A stretch of 64,000 nucleotides of DNA from positions 124,001 to 188,000 of the forward strand of contig JAHBTR010000002.1 in assembly GCA_019638475.1 (NCBI GenBank), in the 5' to 3' direction. This document shows positions 27,850-38,200 of the stretch, in pieces; the stretch's first letter is position 1; every line of letters starts with the position of its first letter. Made by a program: the position numbers and the translations under genes. A model generated the notes under the pieces. That model worked only from the letters and a program-made list of their open reading frames with translations, was not told the origin of the DNA and ran no database searches. The stretch is from Chitinophagaceae bacterium (GTDB lineage: Bacteria; Bacteroidota; Bacteroidia; Chitinophagales; Chitinophagaceae).

Positions 27850-28235
27850 ATGAAATACATATTAAATACACATACCTTTATTTGGGCAAATAGCTTTCCA
27901 GAAAAATTAAGTCCTCTTGCCTTAAAGACTATTGAAAATAATGCAGCAAATCTTTATTTAAGTGCAGCATCTGTTTGGGAAATAGCTATAAAAATAAATA
28001 ACGGCAAACTGCAATTTGATATTCCATTAAAACAATACATAAATATAGGTTGCAAATTATTGCAATGCAGAATTTATCTATACAAATACCCCATATTTTA
28101 GAGGTTAGCAATATGCCCAACCATCATAAAGACCCTTTTGATAGATTAATTATTGCTCAAAGTATTGTAACCAAATATGCAATTGTAGGAATTGATAAAT
28201 CTTTCGACAGTTATTCTTTAGAAAGAATTTGGTAA
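27850..28235 (+). pseudogene. PIN-domain (VapC-like) toxin, frameshifted and catalytically altered
   Basis: Two overlapping frames compose one PIN domain of about 128 residues: MKYILNTHTFIWANSFPEKL with LYLSAASVWEIAIKINNGKL, then after a shift near 28049-28051 QIIAMQNLSIQIPHILEVSN, NHHKDPFDRLIIAQSIV and IDKSFDSY. The shift equals loss of one base, for example a T in GGTTTGC. In addition residue 6 is Asn where the family has the first metal-binding Asp (LLDTHTFLW in relatives). Both changes predict an inactive RNase. Confidence 0.85.
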
Positions 28236-28249
28236 CTTTTTTATTCGTA

Positions 28250-30466
28250 TTATTTCAATTTTTTCTTCAACTGATTTACCAAAGAAATAAATTTCTTTAA
28301 TTCCCTTTCCTGTTGAACAATGAAAGTATTTTTTTCTAAATCTCCTAAAACATTATTCATTTCTTCGGTAGTTTCATATACCATTTTTCTGAAAGGGTTG
28401 GTATAATCTTTTTCTCTTGATGTATAAATGCCTTTAGTCATCCATTGTTGTGTGCTTACTATTTCATTTAACAATGATTGTAAGGTTGTAAGGTTTAATG
28501 AACTAATAGTAATATTTTTTATTTCTGCAAGGCTTGATAAAGCATGTTGCAATTTTTGTTTTTCATAATTACCTGCCTGTGTTGTATAAAATTTATGTAC
28601 AGCATCCCAAGAGTTGATACTTCCTTTTTTAATTCTTTCTTTCAAATTTTCTACAACTAAAGTAGGCATTAATTGACCACCAATATTTAACCATAAAGAA
28701 CGTGCTGAAACTTTTGGTAGAGTAGCTTTTATTTTACTCCAAGAAAATGTTTTTTGCTTTTGTATATAATCTATTAAAGTTGTTGTACCATAATATGTAA
28801 TCAATTCTTTAAATAAATGATAAGAAGTAACTACTTTGTGTATGACTACTTTTCTTTTGCTATTTTCAAAATCTGTTACTACAACTTCAAGCTCAGATAT
28901 AATTTTATCTTTATTGTTTAATAATTCTTTTCCTTTTTGTATAAAATCTGTTTGTTTCTTTTTATCAATCAAATTATTTTTTACATACCAAGCTTTGCCT
29001 GTAGCTACTTCTATTATTTCTAAAGCAGTAAATATTTCATTGATAGTGTCTGGTGCTAAACTGTTGTATTCAATGTTCAGTGCTTTTTCTGTTCTTTTAT
29101 CTCTGTCTAAATATTTTTTACTATTTCTTGCAAGAGCATACATATTGTACATAAACCAATATGCTGGTAAAATATTTAATTCGTTTTTATGCACTTCATT
29201 GCTTACAAGTGCAAAAGGAATTTTAATATCTAACTCATATAAATAATCACTCTTGGCTAAAATGGTAAAAGAAGCAAACCTACTATTGTGTTTTAAACTT
29301 ACGCATAAGCCAGGCCAAAAGCCACGTCCTGCAACTATTTCACCATCTGCTGCTCTTGAATTGTGGTTTGAGCCAATAGTAGCACCTGCTGCAATATTGC
29401 TTTGCCCCATAATTAGTGCTGCACACAAAAAAGAATTGTTATGGTGCTGTTCATGTGCTGGAAAAATTAAAGAATTTAATACTTCACAACAAGAAATGGT
29501 TGCATTATTACCTAAGTATGAGTTGATAAGTCTTGCACCATATTTTAATTGAGAGTGTGAAGCCATAATAAATCGTACAGCTTTTACACCATAAAAAATT
29601 CTACATCCATAATCAATAATTCCATTTACCAATTCACAACCTTCGCCAATTTGTGTTTTGCCTTCATCGCCAGAATTGATAGTAATGTTTTTTAACTTGT
29701 TAGCACCTTTTATATAAGCATCATTACCAATCCAAGTATCTTTTATAATAGCTGTGTTTTTAATAACAGTTCTGTGTCCTACTTTTCCATAATATCCTTT
29801 TTTGTTATTAAATCTTGCTTCTGTAAGTTCTTTGAATTTATCTAACAGTTTTTTATCGTTTCTGTATTTGCTCCATAAAAAAGCATCTGCTGGCAACATT
29901 CCATTAAAAGGCAATATACTTCTACCTCCATTTTCATTGCATATTTCTAACCAAATTCTTATATCTTCTGGTTCATCTTGCTTTATAATACCATTGCCAA
30001 ATTTTGCATAATTGGTAGTAGATAATTCATTTACATTGACAATAATTACTTCATTGCCTAAAATATAATGAGATAGATAATTGACATTGTCAATACAAAC
30101 ATTGTCGCCAAAATCGCAACTAATAATAGTAGAATTGTATAAACCAACAGGCATTTTTAAATCGCTATATTCTAAACAATAAGGTTCTAATTTGCCTATT
30201 CTTACTAAGCCATAAAGTTTACAATTTTGAACAAGTTCAGGATTAAAAGCATTGCTTACATAAATATTATTCCAATTATCACTTGTGTTTCTATTACGAA
30301 CCAACACTTCAATTTCATAAGCAGTAAGATGTCGGTATTCTATACCACTTTTGTTTTGCATATTTCTAAGGTAATATTCATTTTTACCTTTTGGTATATG
30401 CTCTTTCTTTATAAAGTCGTAGCCAAGTGATGATACATGACTTTTTTTAATATTGTTTTGTGGCAT
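28250..30466 (-). CDS. DUF4954 family protein (left-handed beta-helix)
   Basis: The 738-residue cytosolic protein begins MPQNNIKKSHVSSLGYDFIK and has a central region of hexapeptide-like left-handed beta-helix repeats, e.g. NTAIIKDTWIGNDAYIKGAN, AASHSQLKYGARLINSYLG-like strands and QSNIAAGATIGSNHNSR. The last 250 residues are helical and charged. DUF4954 proteins are widespread in Bacteroidota and Spirochaetes; the helix resembles that of GlmU-type acyltransferases and sugar nucleotidyltransferases, but no activity is proven. It lies 72 bases downstream of glmS on the same strand, which fits a sugar-nucleotide or envelope context. Confidence 0.88.
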   Translation of the reverse strand: MPQNNIKKSHVSSLGYDFIKKEHIPKGKNEYYLRNMQNKSGIEYRHLTAYEIEVLVRNRNTSDNWNNIYVSNAFNPELVQNCKLYGLVRIGKLEPYCLEYSDLKMPVGLYNSTIISCDFGDNVCIDNVNYLSHYILGNEVIIVNVNELSTTNYAKFGNGIIKQDEPEDIRIWLEICNENGGRSILPFNGMLPADAFLWSKYRNDKKLLDKFKELTEARFNNKKGYYGKVGHRTVIKNTAIIKDTWIGNDAYIKGANKLKNITINSGDEGKTQIGEGCELVNGIIDYGCRIFYGVKAVRFIMASHSQLKYGARLINSYLGNNATISCCEVLNSLIFPAHEQHHNNSFLCAALIMGQSNIAAGATIGSNHNSRAADGEIVAGRGFWPGLCVSLKHNSRFASFTILAKSDYLYELDIKIPFALVSNEVHKNELNILPAYWFMYNMYALARNSKKYLDRDKRTEKALNIEYNSLAPDTINEIFTALEIIEVATGKAWYVKNNLIDKKKQTDFIQKGKELLNNKDKIISELEVVVTDFENSKRKVVIHKVVTSYHLFKELITYYGTTTLIDYIQKQKTFSWSKIKATLPKVSARSLWLNIGGQLMPTLVVENLKERIKKGSINSWDAVHKFYTTQAGNYEKQKLQHALSSLAEIKNITISSLNLTTLQSLLNEIVSTQQWMTKGIYTSREKDYTNPFRKMVYETTEEMNNVLGDLEKNTFIVQQERELKKFISLVNQLKKKLK

Positions 30467-30473
30467 ATATAAG

Positions 30474-30535
30474 TAATGTTGAATGTTAAATGTTTAATGC
30501 TGAATTGTTGTTCAACATTAAATATTGTTCATTAA
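30474..30535. repeat. Intergenic simple repeat of the TGAATGTT/AACATTCA type
   Basis: The interval between glmS and the DUF4954 gene is made of short variants of TGTTGAATGTTAAATGTT and GTTCAACATTAAATATTG. Similar stretches occur at 54669-54730, 55869-55945 and 57870-57945. Confidence 0.5.
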
Positions 30536-30538
30536 TAA

Positions 30539-32377
30539 TTATTCTACGGTTACACTCTTTGCCAAATTTCTTGGTTTATCTACATCATAACCTTTGGCAA
30601 CACCTACATAATAGCTAATAAGCTGTAAGGGAATGACACTTAATAAAGGTGCTATTACTTCATCAGTATCAGGCACAAACATTACATCTTTTGACATGCT
30701 TGGTATTACAGTATCTCCTTGAGTAGCTACAGCAATTACTTGCCCTTTTCTGGCTTTTATTTCTTGTACATTGCTTACTATTTTTTCGTAGTAAGAATCT
30801 TTTGTAGCTACAAATACTACTGGTAAAGTTTCATCTACCAATGCAATTGGTCCATGTTTCATTTCTGCTGCAGGATAACCTTCTGCATGTATGTAAGAAA
30901 TTTCTTTTAGTTTTAAAGCTCCTTCTAATGCAACAGGAAAATTATACCCACGACCTAAAAATAAAAAATCTGAAGCATCTTTATATTTTTCAGCAATTTT
31001 TTTAATGTTAGATGTATCGGCTAAAATTTCTTTTACTTTATCTGGAATGTTATACAAATCTTTCATTAACTGAATGTATCTATCATCTGCTATTGTTCCT
31101 TTTGCTTTAGCAATTTTTAAAGCCATCATAGCAAGTACAGCTAATTGCCCTGTAAATGCTTTGGTACTTGCAACACCAATTTCTGGACCTGCATGTGTAT
31201 AAGCACCAGCATGACTAATACGTGCAATGCTGCTACCAACTACATTTACTACACCAAAAATAAAAGCACCTTGTTCTTTGGCTTTTTCAAGAGCTACAAT
31301 GGTATCTGCAGTTTCGCCACTTTGAGAAATGGCTACTATAACATCTCCTTTATTGATAATAGGATTTCTATATCTAAACTCACTTGCATATTCTACTTCT
31401 ACAGGTATTCTACACAAATCTTCTATCATATATTCTGCTATTAAACCAGCATGCCAACTTGTGCCACATGCTACCATTACAATACGATTAGCATTTTTAA
31501 GCATGTCTATATTATCTTCAATACCACTCATCATTATTTGTCCTGATTCTGGTAAAAGTCTTCCTCTTAAACAATCAAAAATGGTATCTGATTGTTCATG
31601 AATTTCTTTTAGCATGAAGTGTTCATAACCACCTTTTTCTATTGCAGCCAAATCCATATCTAATTTGGTAACAAAAGGTGTTTGTTTTTCATTGCCCAAA
31701 TTTTTTAAGATTAATTCATCTGGTTTTACAATAGCTACTTCATAGTCATTTACATAAACTACTTCTTTAGTGTATTCTATAATTGGGCTTGCATCGCTGG
31801 CTAAAAAATGTTCTCCTTTTCCAATACCAATTACTAATGGGCTTCCTTTTCTTGCAGCTATAATAGTATCAGGGTCATCTTCACTAATAATTAAAATACA
31901 ATAAGCACCTACTATTCTTTTCAATGCTATGCGTAATGCTTCTTCAAGTCCACAGTGATTATTTTTTTGAATATCTTCTATAAAGTTTAATAAAACTTCT
32001 GTATCTGTATCGCTTGAAAAAGTATAGCCTTTATTTATTAAATCTTGTTTTAATGGTGCATAGTTTTCTATAATACCATTGTGTATCATAGCCAATTTGC
32101 CATTATTGCTTTTATGAGGATGGGCATTTACATCATTGGGTTCTCCATGTGTAGCCCAACGTGTATGACCAATACCAATTGTAGCGCTTACATCTTTGCC
32201 TACAATATCTTCTTCCATTTCGGCTACTCTGCCTTTTTTCTTGTAAATATGTAAGCCTTTATCATTTCTTAAGGCTACACCAGCACTATCATAGCCTCTA
32301 TATTCTAAACGTTTTAAGCCTTTTAAAACTACAGGGTAAGCCTGTCTTTTGCCTGTATAACCAACAATTCCACACAT
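30539..32377 (-). CDS. glmS: Glutamine--fructose-6-phosphate aminotransferase (isomerizing)
   Basis: The 612-residue enzyme begins MCGIVGYTGKR with the catalytic N-terminal Cys, has the glutaminase segments GIGHTRWATHGEPNDVNAHP and SDTDTEVLLNFIED, two SIS domains (IVMVACGTSWHAGLIAEYMI, FLGRGYNFPVALEGALKLKE) and the conserved end KPRNLAKSVTVE. It makes glucosamine-6-phosphate, the first step to UDP-GlcNAc for peptidoglycan and LPS. It follows lgt on the same strand. A TAAATTTG -7 box lies at 32423-32430 on the minus strand. No glmS ribozyme is evident in the short leader. Confidence 0.98.
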   Translation of the reverse strand: MCGIVGYTGKRQAYPVVLKGLKRLEYRGYDSAGVALRNDKGLHIYKKKGRVAEMEEDIVGKDVSATIGIGHTRWATHGEPNDVNAHPHKSNNGKLAMIHNGIIENYAPLKQDLINKGYTFSSDTDTEVLLNFIEDIQKNNHCGLEEALRIALKRIVGAYCILIISEDDPDTIIAARKGSPLVIGIGKGEHFLASDASPIIEYTKEVVYVNDYEVAIVKPDELILKNLGNEKQTPFVTKLDMDLAAIEKGGYEHFMLKEIHEQSDTIFDCLRGRLLPESGQIMMSGIEDNIDMLKNANRIVMVACGTSWHAGLIAEYMIEDLCRIPVEVEYASEFRYRNPIINKGDVIVAISQSGETADTIVALEKAKEQGAFIFGVVNVVGSSIARISHAGAYTHAGPEIGVASTKAFTGQLAVLAMMALKIAKAKGTIADDRYIQLMKDLYNIPDKVKEILADTSNIKKIAEKYKDASDFLFLGRGYNFPVALEGALKLKEISYIHAEGYPAAEMKHGPIALVDETLPVVFVATKDSYYEKIVSNVQEIKARKGQVIAVATQGDTVIPSMSKDVMFVPDTDEVIAPLLSVIPLQLISYYVGVAKGYDVDKPRNLAKSVTVE

Positions 32378-32422
32378 AAATTATATAATTAAAAATGTAA
32401 TACTATTTTTTAAAACATTCTG

Positions 32423-32430
32423 CAAATTTA
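32423..32430 (-). promoter_or_regulatory. -7 promoter box for glmS (TAAATTTG)
   Basis: The minus strand reads TAAATTTG 45 bases upstream of the glmS start, within the short lgt-glmS gap, so glmS may have its own promoter. Confidence 0.45.
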
Positions 32431-32459
32431 ATATATTATGCAAAGAAAAACACCATGCT

Positions 32460-33773
32460 TTATGATGAATATTTTCTTTGCTTTCCAAACCACTTTTTAG
32501 CTTGTGTTAATAGCACAATACCTGCAATGATTAATATAAACGAAATAATTTCTGCTTGTGTTATATTCAAACCGAAAATATTGTATGTAGCATTGACTCT
32601 TATCTTTTCTATAAAGAACCTTTCTGTGCCATTAAATATTAAATAAATACCCATCATTTGCCCTGGTATATTTATTTTTTTTCTAATACTCCATAATATA
32701 AAAAATAAAATTAAGCAAGTAGCCAATTCATAAAATGGGGTAGGAAAAACAGGTAAAGGCAAATAGTTGCAATACATACCTGTACAATTTGCTAAAGCAA
32801 CTCCATCGCCAATAACATTGTGAGGAAATGTGTAGCCAAACATCCAGTTAGGTAATCCTAAAATTGGTTCAAAGTGAGCAGCATGAATTTGTTGTAATGA
32901 ACCAAATTTGCTTATGATATAATGGCTGTGTGCTTGTATAGCAGCATTATATTGTTCAGCAGTTGCAACAATGCTTTGTCCTTGTTCATTGCTAATAAAT
33001 GCACTATTAATAATGCCCCAATCTCCATCTCCTGCTATTTGACAACCAATTCTTCCAACAGCATAAGCCAACATCATAGCAGGTGCAAATGAATCTACCA
33101 AATGTATAACAGCTATACGATGTTTTTTGGCATAAAGAATAATAGCTATTCCTGCTACAATAAGCCCACCATAAAAAGTAAGTCCACTAAAAAGTAAAGA
33201 GCCTACATCTTGTTTTCCTTCTTTTACAGCTTGCCACATATTAAAGAAAGCACTCGGTGCTTCTAAAATATCAAAAACTTTAGCACCAGCAAAACCAAAA
33301 ACTGCTGCATAAATAACCATGTCTCCAACTCTATCATGAGGAAAAATTTTCAATATTCTTTTTTCGGGTGCTGCTAATTTCTGTTTATTTTTTTCACTCC
33401 ATTTAAGCCAAGCAAATACAGCTCCTGCAATTATGCCTATTAACCAATTTCCCTGACTTGAAAAAATATATTGCTGAGGGTCTTCAAAAGCATTGGGCAT
33501 AAAAAAGCCACCAATTATTTTAAATCCAAATAAAAAACCTAAGAAAAAATGAATAACTAATTCAGCAGATGAGGCTGGTTTCCCTACAATAATTTCTTGC
33601 TCTGTATAAGTAAAAAAACCTTGTTTTTGTTTACGTTTTAGCTCACTTGTTAAAGCCCATGCTGCTGCCATGAATGCTAAGGCTACAAAAAAACCAAATG
33701 AATTGATGATTTTTAATCCTTCTAATTCTATTCCAAATACATCTTTGAAGAAGTAATATAAATTAGGATACAT
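32460..33773 (-). CDS. lgt: Prolipoprotein diacylglyceryl transferase
   Basis: The 437-residue integral membrane protein shows the Lgt landmarks GLTFYGGLIVAGIAIIL, the signature YAVGRIGCQIAGDGDWG, PTPFYE and the C-terminal GTERFFIEKIRVN. It transfers diacylglycerol from phosphatidylglycerol to the lipobox cysteine of prelipoproteins. At 437 residues it is longer than the ~290 residues of E. coli Lgt; the surplus is an N-terminal segment and an insert between helices, usual in Bacteroidota. Several lipoproteins in this window are its likely substrates. Confidence 0.95.
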   Translation of the reverse strand: MYPNLYYFFKDVFGIELEGLKIINSFGFFVALAFMAAAWALTSELKRKQKQGFFTYTEQEIIVGKPASSAELVIHFFLGFLFGFKIIGGFFMPNAFEDPQQYIFSSQGNWLIGIIAGAVFAWLKWSEKNKQKLAAPEKRILKIFPHDRVGDMVIYAAVFGFAGAKVFDILEAPSAFFNMWQAVKEGKQDVGSLLFSGLTFYGGLIVAGIAIILYAKKHRIAVIHLVDSFAPAMMLAYAVGRIGCQIAGDGDWGIINSAFISNEQGQSIVATAEQYNAAIQAHSHYIISKFGSLQQIHAAHFEPILGLPNWMFGYTFPHNVIGDGVALANCTGMYCNYLPLPVFPTPFYELATCLILFFILWSIRKKINIPGQMMGIYLIFNGTERFFIEKIRVNATYNIFGLNITQAEIISFILIIAGIVLLTQAKKWFGKQRKYSS

Positions 33774-33930
33774 ACTGTTTGTTTGTTTTGCAATGTTAGT
33801 TAGAAAAAATTAATCATCGTTATAAGGTTTCATCACAATCAATAATGTTAATGATTTTAAGAATTATTATACTTATTCATCTGATTAATTACTGTAAAGG
33901 TTACTTTTGCCACCTATCAAAAAAAGTATT

Positions 33931-34818
33931 ATGAAAAATATTTCAGTTATTGGAGCAGGAACAATGGGCAATGGTATTGCTCACGTTTTTGCACAAACAG
34001 GTTTTACTGTTAATTTAATAGATGTAAGTGCAGCACAATTAGAAAGAGCCGTAGCTACTATTACCAAAAATTTAGATAGGCAAATAAGCAAAGGCAGCTT
34101 AACCGAAGAACAAAAAAAACAAGCCCTGAATAATCTTACTACTTATACTTCTTTAATAGAAGGTGTAGCAAAAGCTGATTTAGTAGTAGAAGCAGCAACA
34201 GAAAATACAGAACTGAAATTAAATATATTTAAACAGATAGATGAGTTTGCTCCTAAAGGTTGCATATTAGCAAGTAATACATCTTCTATTTCTATTACAA
34301 AAATTGCAGCAGTTACCAGCAGACCAGAATCTGTTATTGGTATGCACTTTATGAATCCTGTACCTGTAATGAAACTGGTAGAAATTATTAATGGTTATGC
34401 TACTGATAAAGCAGTTACAGATACTATTGTAGCTCTTAGTAAACAGTTGGGCAAAGTACCTTGTGTAGTAAATGATTACCCTGGCTTTATTGCTAATAAA
34501 ATTTTAATGCCTATGATAAATGAAGCTATTTATAGCTTGTATGAAGGCATAGCTGGTGTAGAAGAAATTGATACCATTATGAAATTAGGTATGGCTCATC
34601 CTATGGGACCTTTGCAATTAGCCGATTTTATTGGTTTAGATGTTTGTTTAAGTATTTTACATGTTTTGTATAATGGTTATGGCAATACAAAATATGCTCC
34701 ATGCCCTTTATTAGTTAATATGGTAACAGCAGGAAAACTTGGTGTAAAAAGTGGTGAAGGTTTTTATACCTATACTGCTGGTAGTAAAGATTTAGTTGTT
34801 AGTAAAAGGTTTTTATAA
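33931..34818 (+). CDS. 3-hydroxybutyryl-CoA / 3-hydroxyacyl-CoA dehydrogenase
   Basis: The 295-residue protein from ATG 33931 (an upstream extension to 33907 adds only eight residues) begins MKNISVIGAGTMGNGIAHVF, the NAD-binding Rossmann loop. It has SNTSSISITKIAAVTSRPES, the catalytic histidine motif VIGMHFMNPVPVMKLVEII and the C-terminal helical dimer domain (LGMAHPMGPLQLADFIGLDV). It oxidises (S)-3-hydroxyacyl-CoA with NAD. It is not fused to an enoyl-CoA hydratase. Its stop codon overlaps the stop of the convergent small gene in the palindrome TTATAA. A TACTTTTG -7 box is at 33902-33909. Confidence 0.94.
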   Translation: MKNISVIGAGTMGNGIAHVFAQTGFTVNLIDVSAAQLERAVATITKNLDRQISKGSLTEEQKKQALNNLTTYTSLIEGVAKADLVVEAATENTELKLNIFKQIDEFAPKGCILASNTSSISITKIAAVTSRPESVIGMHFMNPVPVMKLVEIINGYATDKAVTDTIVALSKQLGKVPCVVNDYPGFIANKILMPMINEAIYSLYEGIAGVEEIDTIMKLGMAHPMGPLQLADFIGLDVCLSILHVLYNGYGNTKYAPCPLLVNMVTAGKLGVKSGEGFYTYTAGSKDLVVSKRFL

Positions 34819-35223
34819 TGGTTGTTGAGTGTGGTTGTGTTTGCTAAGCTTTTTCCTCCTTTTATATTCTACACCTGCTGCAAGTGCTAAAAGAATAGAA
34901 GTACCACCATCTAAAGGAATATCTTCAGGGTCTTCTGGTGGTGGAGGTGGACCTTCACTTGATTCGCTACTTACTTCTCCTTCTATGTTGGTGTTAGTAT
35001 CTACATCATCAAGATTATTTGTATTGCCTATATCTGATAATGTTCCTTGTTCACTTGGTTTTACGCCCCAAGTATTTTCTATCATTGATGAATTTAACCC
35101 ATTGGGTGCAATAGGAGACTCTCCAAATACTTCACTACCCATGCCTACTTGACTTGCTATTTTATTAACTGGTATCAGTGTTATGGCTAATAATGTTACA
35201 AAGGTTATTATTGTTTTCTTCAT
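34813..35223 (-). CDS. Small secreted protein with PID-CTERM-like sorting tail
   Basis: The 136-residue protein has a signal peptide (MKKTIITFVTLLAITLIPVN, cleavage about residue 25), a low-complexity acidic/Ser/Asn/Thr body, a proline spacer (GPPPPPEDPEDIPLDGG) and then a hydrophobic segment (108-118) and a basic cluster (KRRKKLSK, 121-128). The order PLDGG, hydrophobic stretch, basic residues is the tripartite sorting tail that exosortases recognise; PID-CTERM tails of Bacteroidota read P-[IL]-D-G-G here. It lies 57 bases downstream of the 2623-residue T9SS adhesin gene on the same strand. An exosortase gene is at 56487-57056. The tail call is by motif; function unknown. Confidence 0.78.
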   Translation of the reverse strand: MKKTIITFVTLLAITLIPVNKIASQVGMGSEVFGESPIAPNGLNSSMIENTWGVKPSEQGTLSDIGNTNNLDDVDTNTNIEGEVSSESSEGPPPPPEDPEDIPLDGGTSILLALAAGVEYKRRKKLSKHNHTQQPL

Positions 35224-35280
35224 AAGTACAGTCTATCTATTATGTTTTCTTTGGTTGTTGTTTTATTGTATAAATGCTAT

Positions 35281-38200
35281 TTATTCTTTTACTAATTTTT
35301 CTACCATTCTATTGCCTTTATTGTCTATTACTTCTACTATATATGTTCCTGCTGTTAATCTATTGACATTTAATTTTTCTGTTTTATCTGTTGCTCTTTT
35401 TTGTATAATAATTTTACCTGCAAGGTCTGTTACTTTAATGTTGTAAGTAATATTATTATCTACTGTTTGTGGCAACTCAATAGTTACTTGTTTATTGGCA
35501 GGGTTAGGATATAACTTAATAACATTGCTTACATATTCAGGTTGTATTGTTCTGTTGAATGATATACTAAACCTTGCTACACCTTTGGTAGCTACATTGT
35601 CTTTATCTATACTAAATTCATATACAGCATTTTCTCTAATGTTTTGTGTAGTGTTAGTGTAGTGGTCTGTTAAGTAAATATCTGTATTAGCAAAATTGTC
35701 AAAATTGCTAAAGTTTAATTGATAAGTACCACTTGCAGTTGCACCAATATTCAACCATACTTCATCTTGTTTGAGTGTTGTAAGATTTCTTGTTTGTACT
35801 ACCATTCCTTTAGTGTCTTTTAAGCTACTAATGTATGTGCCACTATTCATACTTGGAATATCCAAACTATTGAATAATGTATTACTGATATTTTCATCAT
35901 CAACAAAACGTATAATGGCTTCATCTACTTTTATATTGTTTTGTAAGTAGTTTATTTTTATTTGTTCAGGATAATTTTTTGGTTTAAAATAACCTGTGTT
36001 ATGAGCATTTACTTTTTGTTCTTCTGTAAATGTTAGGGTTACATTACCAATATTTTTTGCCTGTACAAAAAATGCTTGTCCACTTACTATTTCATTTCCT
36101 GTTATATCATCATAGCCTGTACCTCCTGTAAATGTTTGTGTATTTGCATCCCAATAGGTATAAACACCTGCATTGTTGGTAGGAATATATATTGCATAGT
36201 TATTAGCAATGTTGGCACTATTGTCTGTTCTAAATGTATTAAAATTAATAGCACTTGGATAAGGATTGCCTATAAACACATAGTTATCAGCTAAAGTGTT
36301 TGGATAGCTGATGTTGAAATTACCTGCATTATGGTTTTCTATATTTATTAAACCTGTAGCTTGTAAAGTAACTGCTGATACTGTATTGACAGTGCCATCT
36401 AATAAGCTACACCCCAAATTTCTATCTCCTCTTATATTTACTCTAAATGCTTTACCTGCTGTTAAATTTTCTGTAAGTGTGTTGTTTAATGCTATCCAGC
36501 GTTGTCCACTTGTTTGAGAAGCATCATAACTATACATACTTGGTGTATTGGTTACTGTTGCATCAAAGCCATTATTATTAGGTGCTAATTCAGGGCAAAC
36601 TGAACCTCCATTTCCTGCACCTGTAATATGTATTTGTTGTTGCCAACTTTGAGCTATACTTTGTGTTACAGCACTTGCAACAAAACTCCATTTTCTGGTT
36701 GCTTTTGCAGGAATAAATCTTTCTACAATTACATTACCTCTTAAATAATTGCCAGATGCTGCACCTGTTGTAATACTTGCTGTTGTTATTTCATTACTTA
36801 CTAAAACCAAATTATTATTGGTAGTTAATATACCAGCAGTTGGCTGATAACTTTCCAATACAGAAACTTTACTTTCTTGTGTTATTGTTGCTCCTGATAT
36901 GTTGTTTAAAGATAAATTGCTAATACTACCTACACCACTGATTATTTGCTTAGTAGTACCATTTAATTCTGTAATACCTGTGCCTATTATACTTCCATTG
37001 TTATCTATATCATGGCTGATAGATAAAGTGCCTATATTATTGATAGCAGCATTTTGTTCTATTTGTACATAACCATTAGGTATATCTAAATGACTGTTTA
37101 GGTGTAAGGTATGTCCTTGCTGTACTACAAACAAAGCAGGTATGTCAAATGATGTAGGAGAAATTCCTGAACCATCATTTGTTGAACTCCAACTATTCAA
37201 ATCATTTGCTGATAAATTATTTGCTTTGCTATAAAATGCTTGTCTTTCTACAAAAACAATTTTAAATCTATTGGCTGCTGTAGATGCTGCATTGCCATTT
37301 ACAGTAAATGGTATTATGGTAGTATCTGATAGGCTAATAGCACTACTTAATCCTGTATAATTATCTTCTAAAAATGCTTGAAGCCTGAACGATTCAAAAT
37401 TTTGTGGCGTTATTACCCATCTGTAACTACTTTGTGCTGCTCTTAAATTGGCTATTTGTACAAACAAAGTATCTGTATTGTTGATAGCACTTCTACTTTC
37501 TATACTTAGTTTTTTACTTTCTCTTAGCAAGGAAACATCTTCATCCCAATTTGCTATTTGAGTAGCATCATTTTCATCTACTGTATTATTGTATGTATTG
37601 GCAAATCTTGCTAATACACCATCTGCCAACACATCTTTACTATTAGCAGTAAACCTTAATGAAATGCCTAATTTTTCTACAAGACTTGCATTGCGAAATG
37701 CATCTATATTATTTTCACCAATTGGTTTATCATTTTCTGTAATAGTAAGTGTATTATTAACGTCTGATAATGTTTTTACAAAAAATGCCTGACCACTTTG
37801 AATGTATTGGTTTAAATCTGATGAAGGCGATACTGTACCATTATTTTCTACAGACACATAACCACCTCTTGTACCAATATTGGGGTCCCATATATAGGCA
37901 AACTTGGTAAAGTTTGCAGAGTTATTGCTATAAATGCTTCCCCAATCTATAGCAGAAGCATAAGGGTTGGTAACAAAATGAAATTCATCTGCTGCTAAAT
38001 TGCTAAATGTTTGAGTGCCTGTTAATAAAGTTCCTGTGGCTCTTAATGTAGTATTACTACTGCCTGTAGTAGTGTTGATGGTATTAATATTATCTCTACT
38101 ACCACGAACAAATAATAAATAACCTGTTGTAGCATTTAATGTACTACTTGTATTAGTAGCTGCAACCCATGCATTACCTATTAAATTAAATAAAGAAGCC

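Noticed and set aside
32378..32459. glmS ribozyme or riboswitch
   Set aside because: The gap is only 82 bases and AT-rich; no ribozyme core is visible, and the element is typical of Firmicutes.
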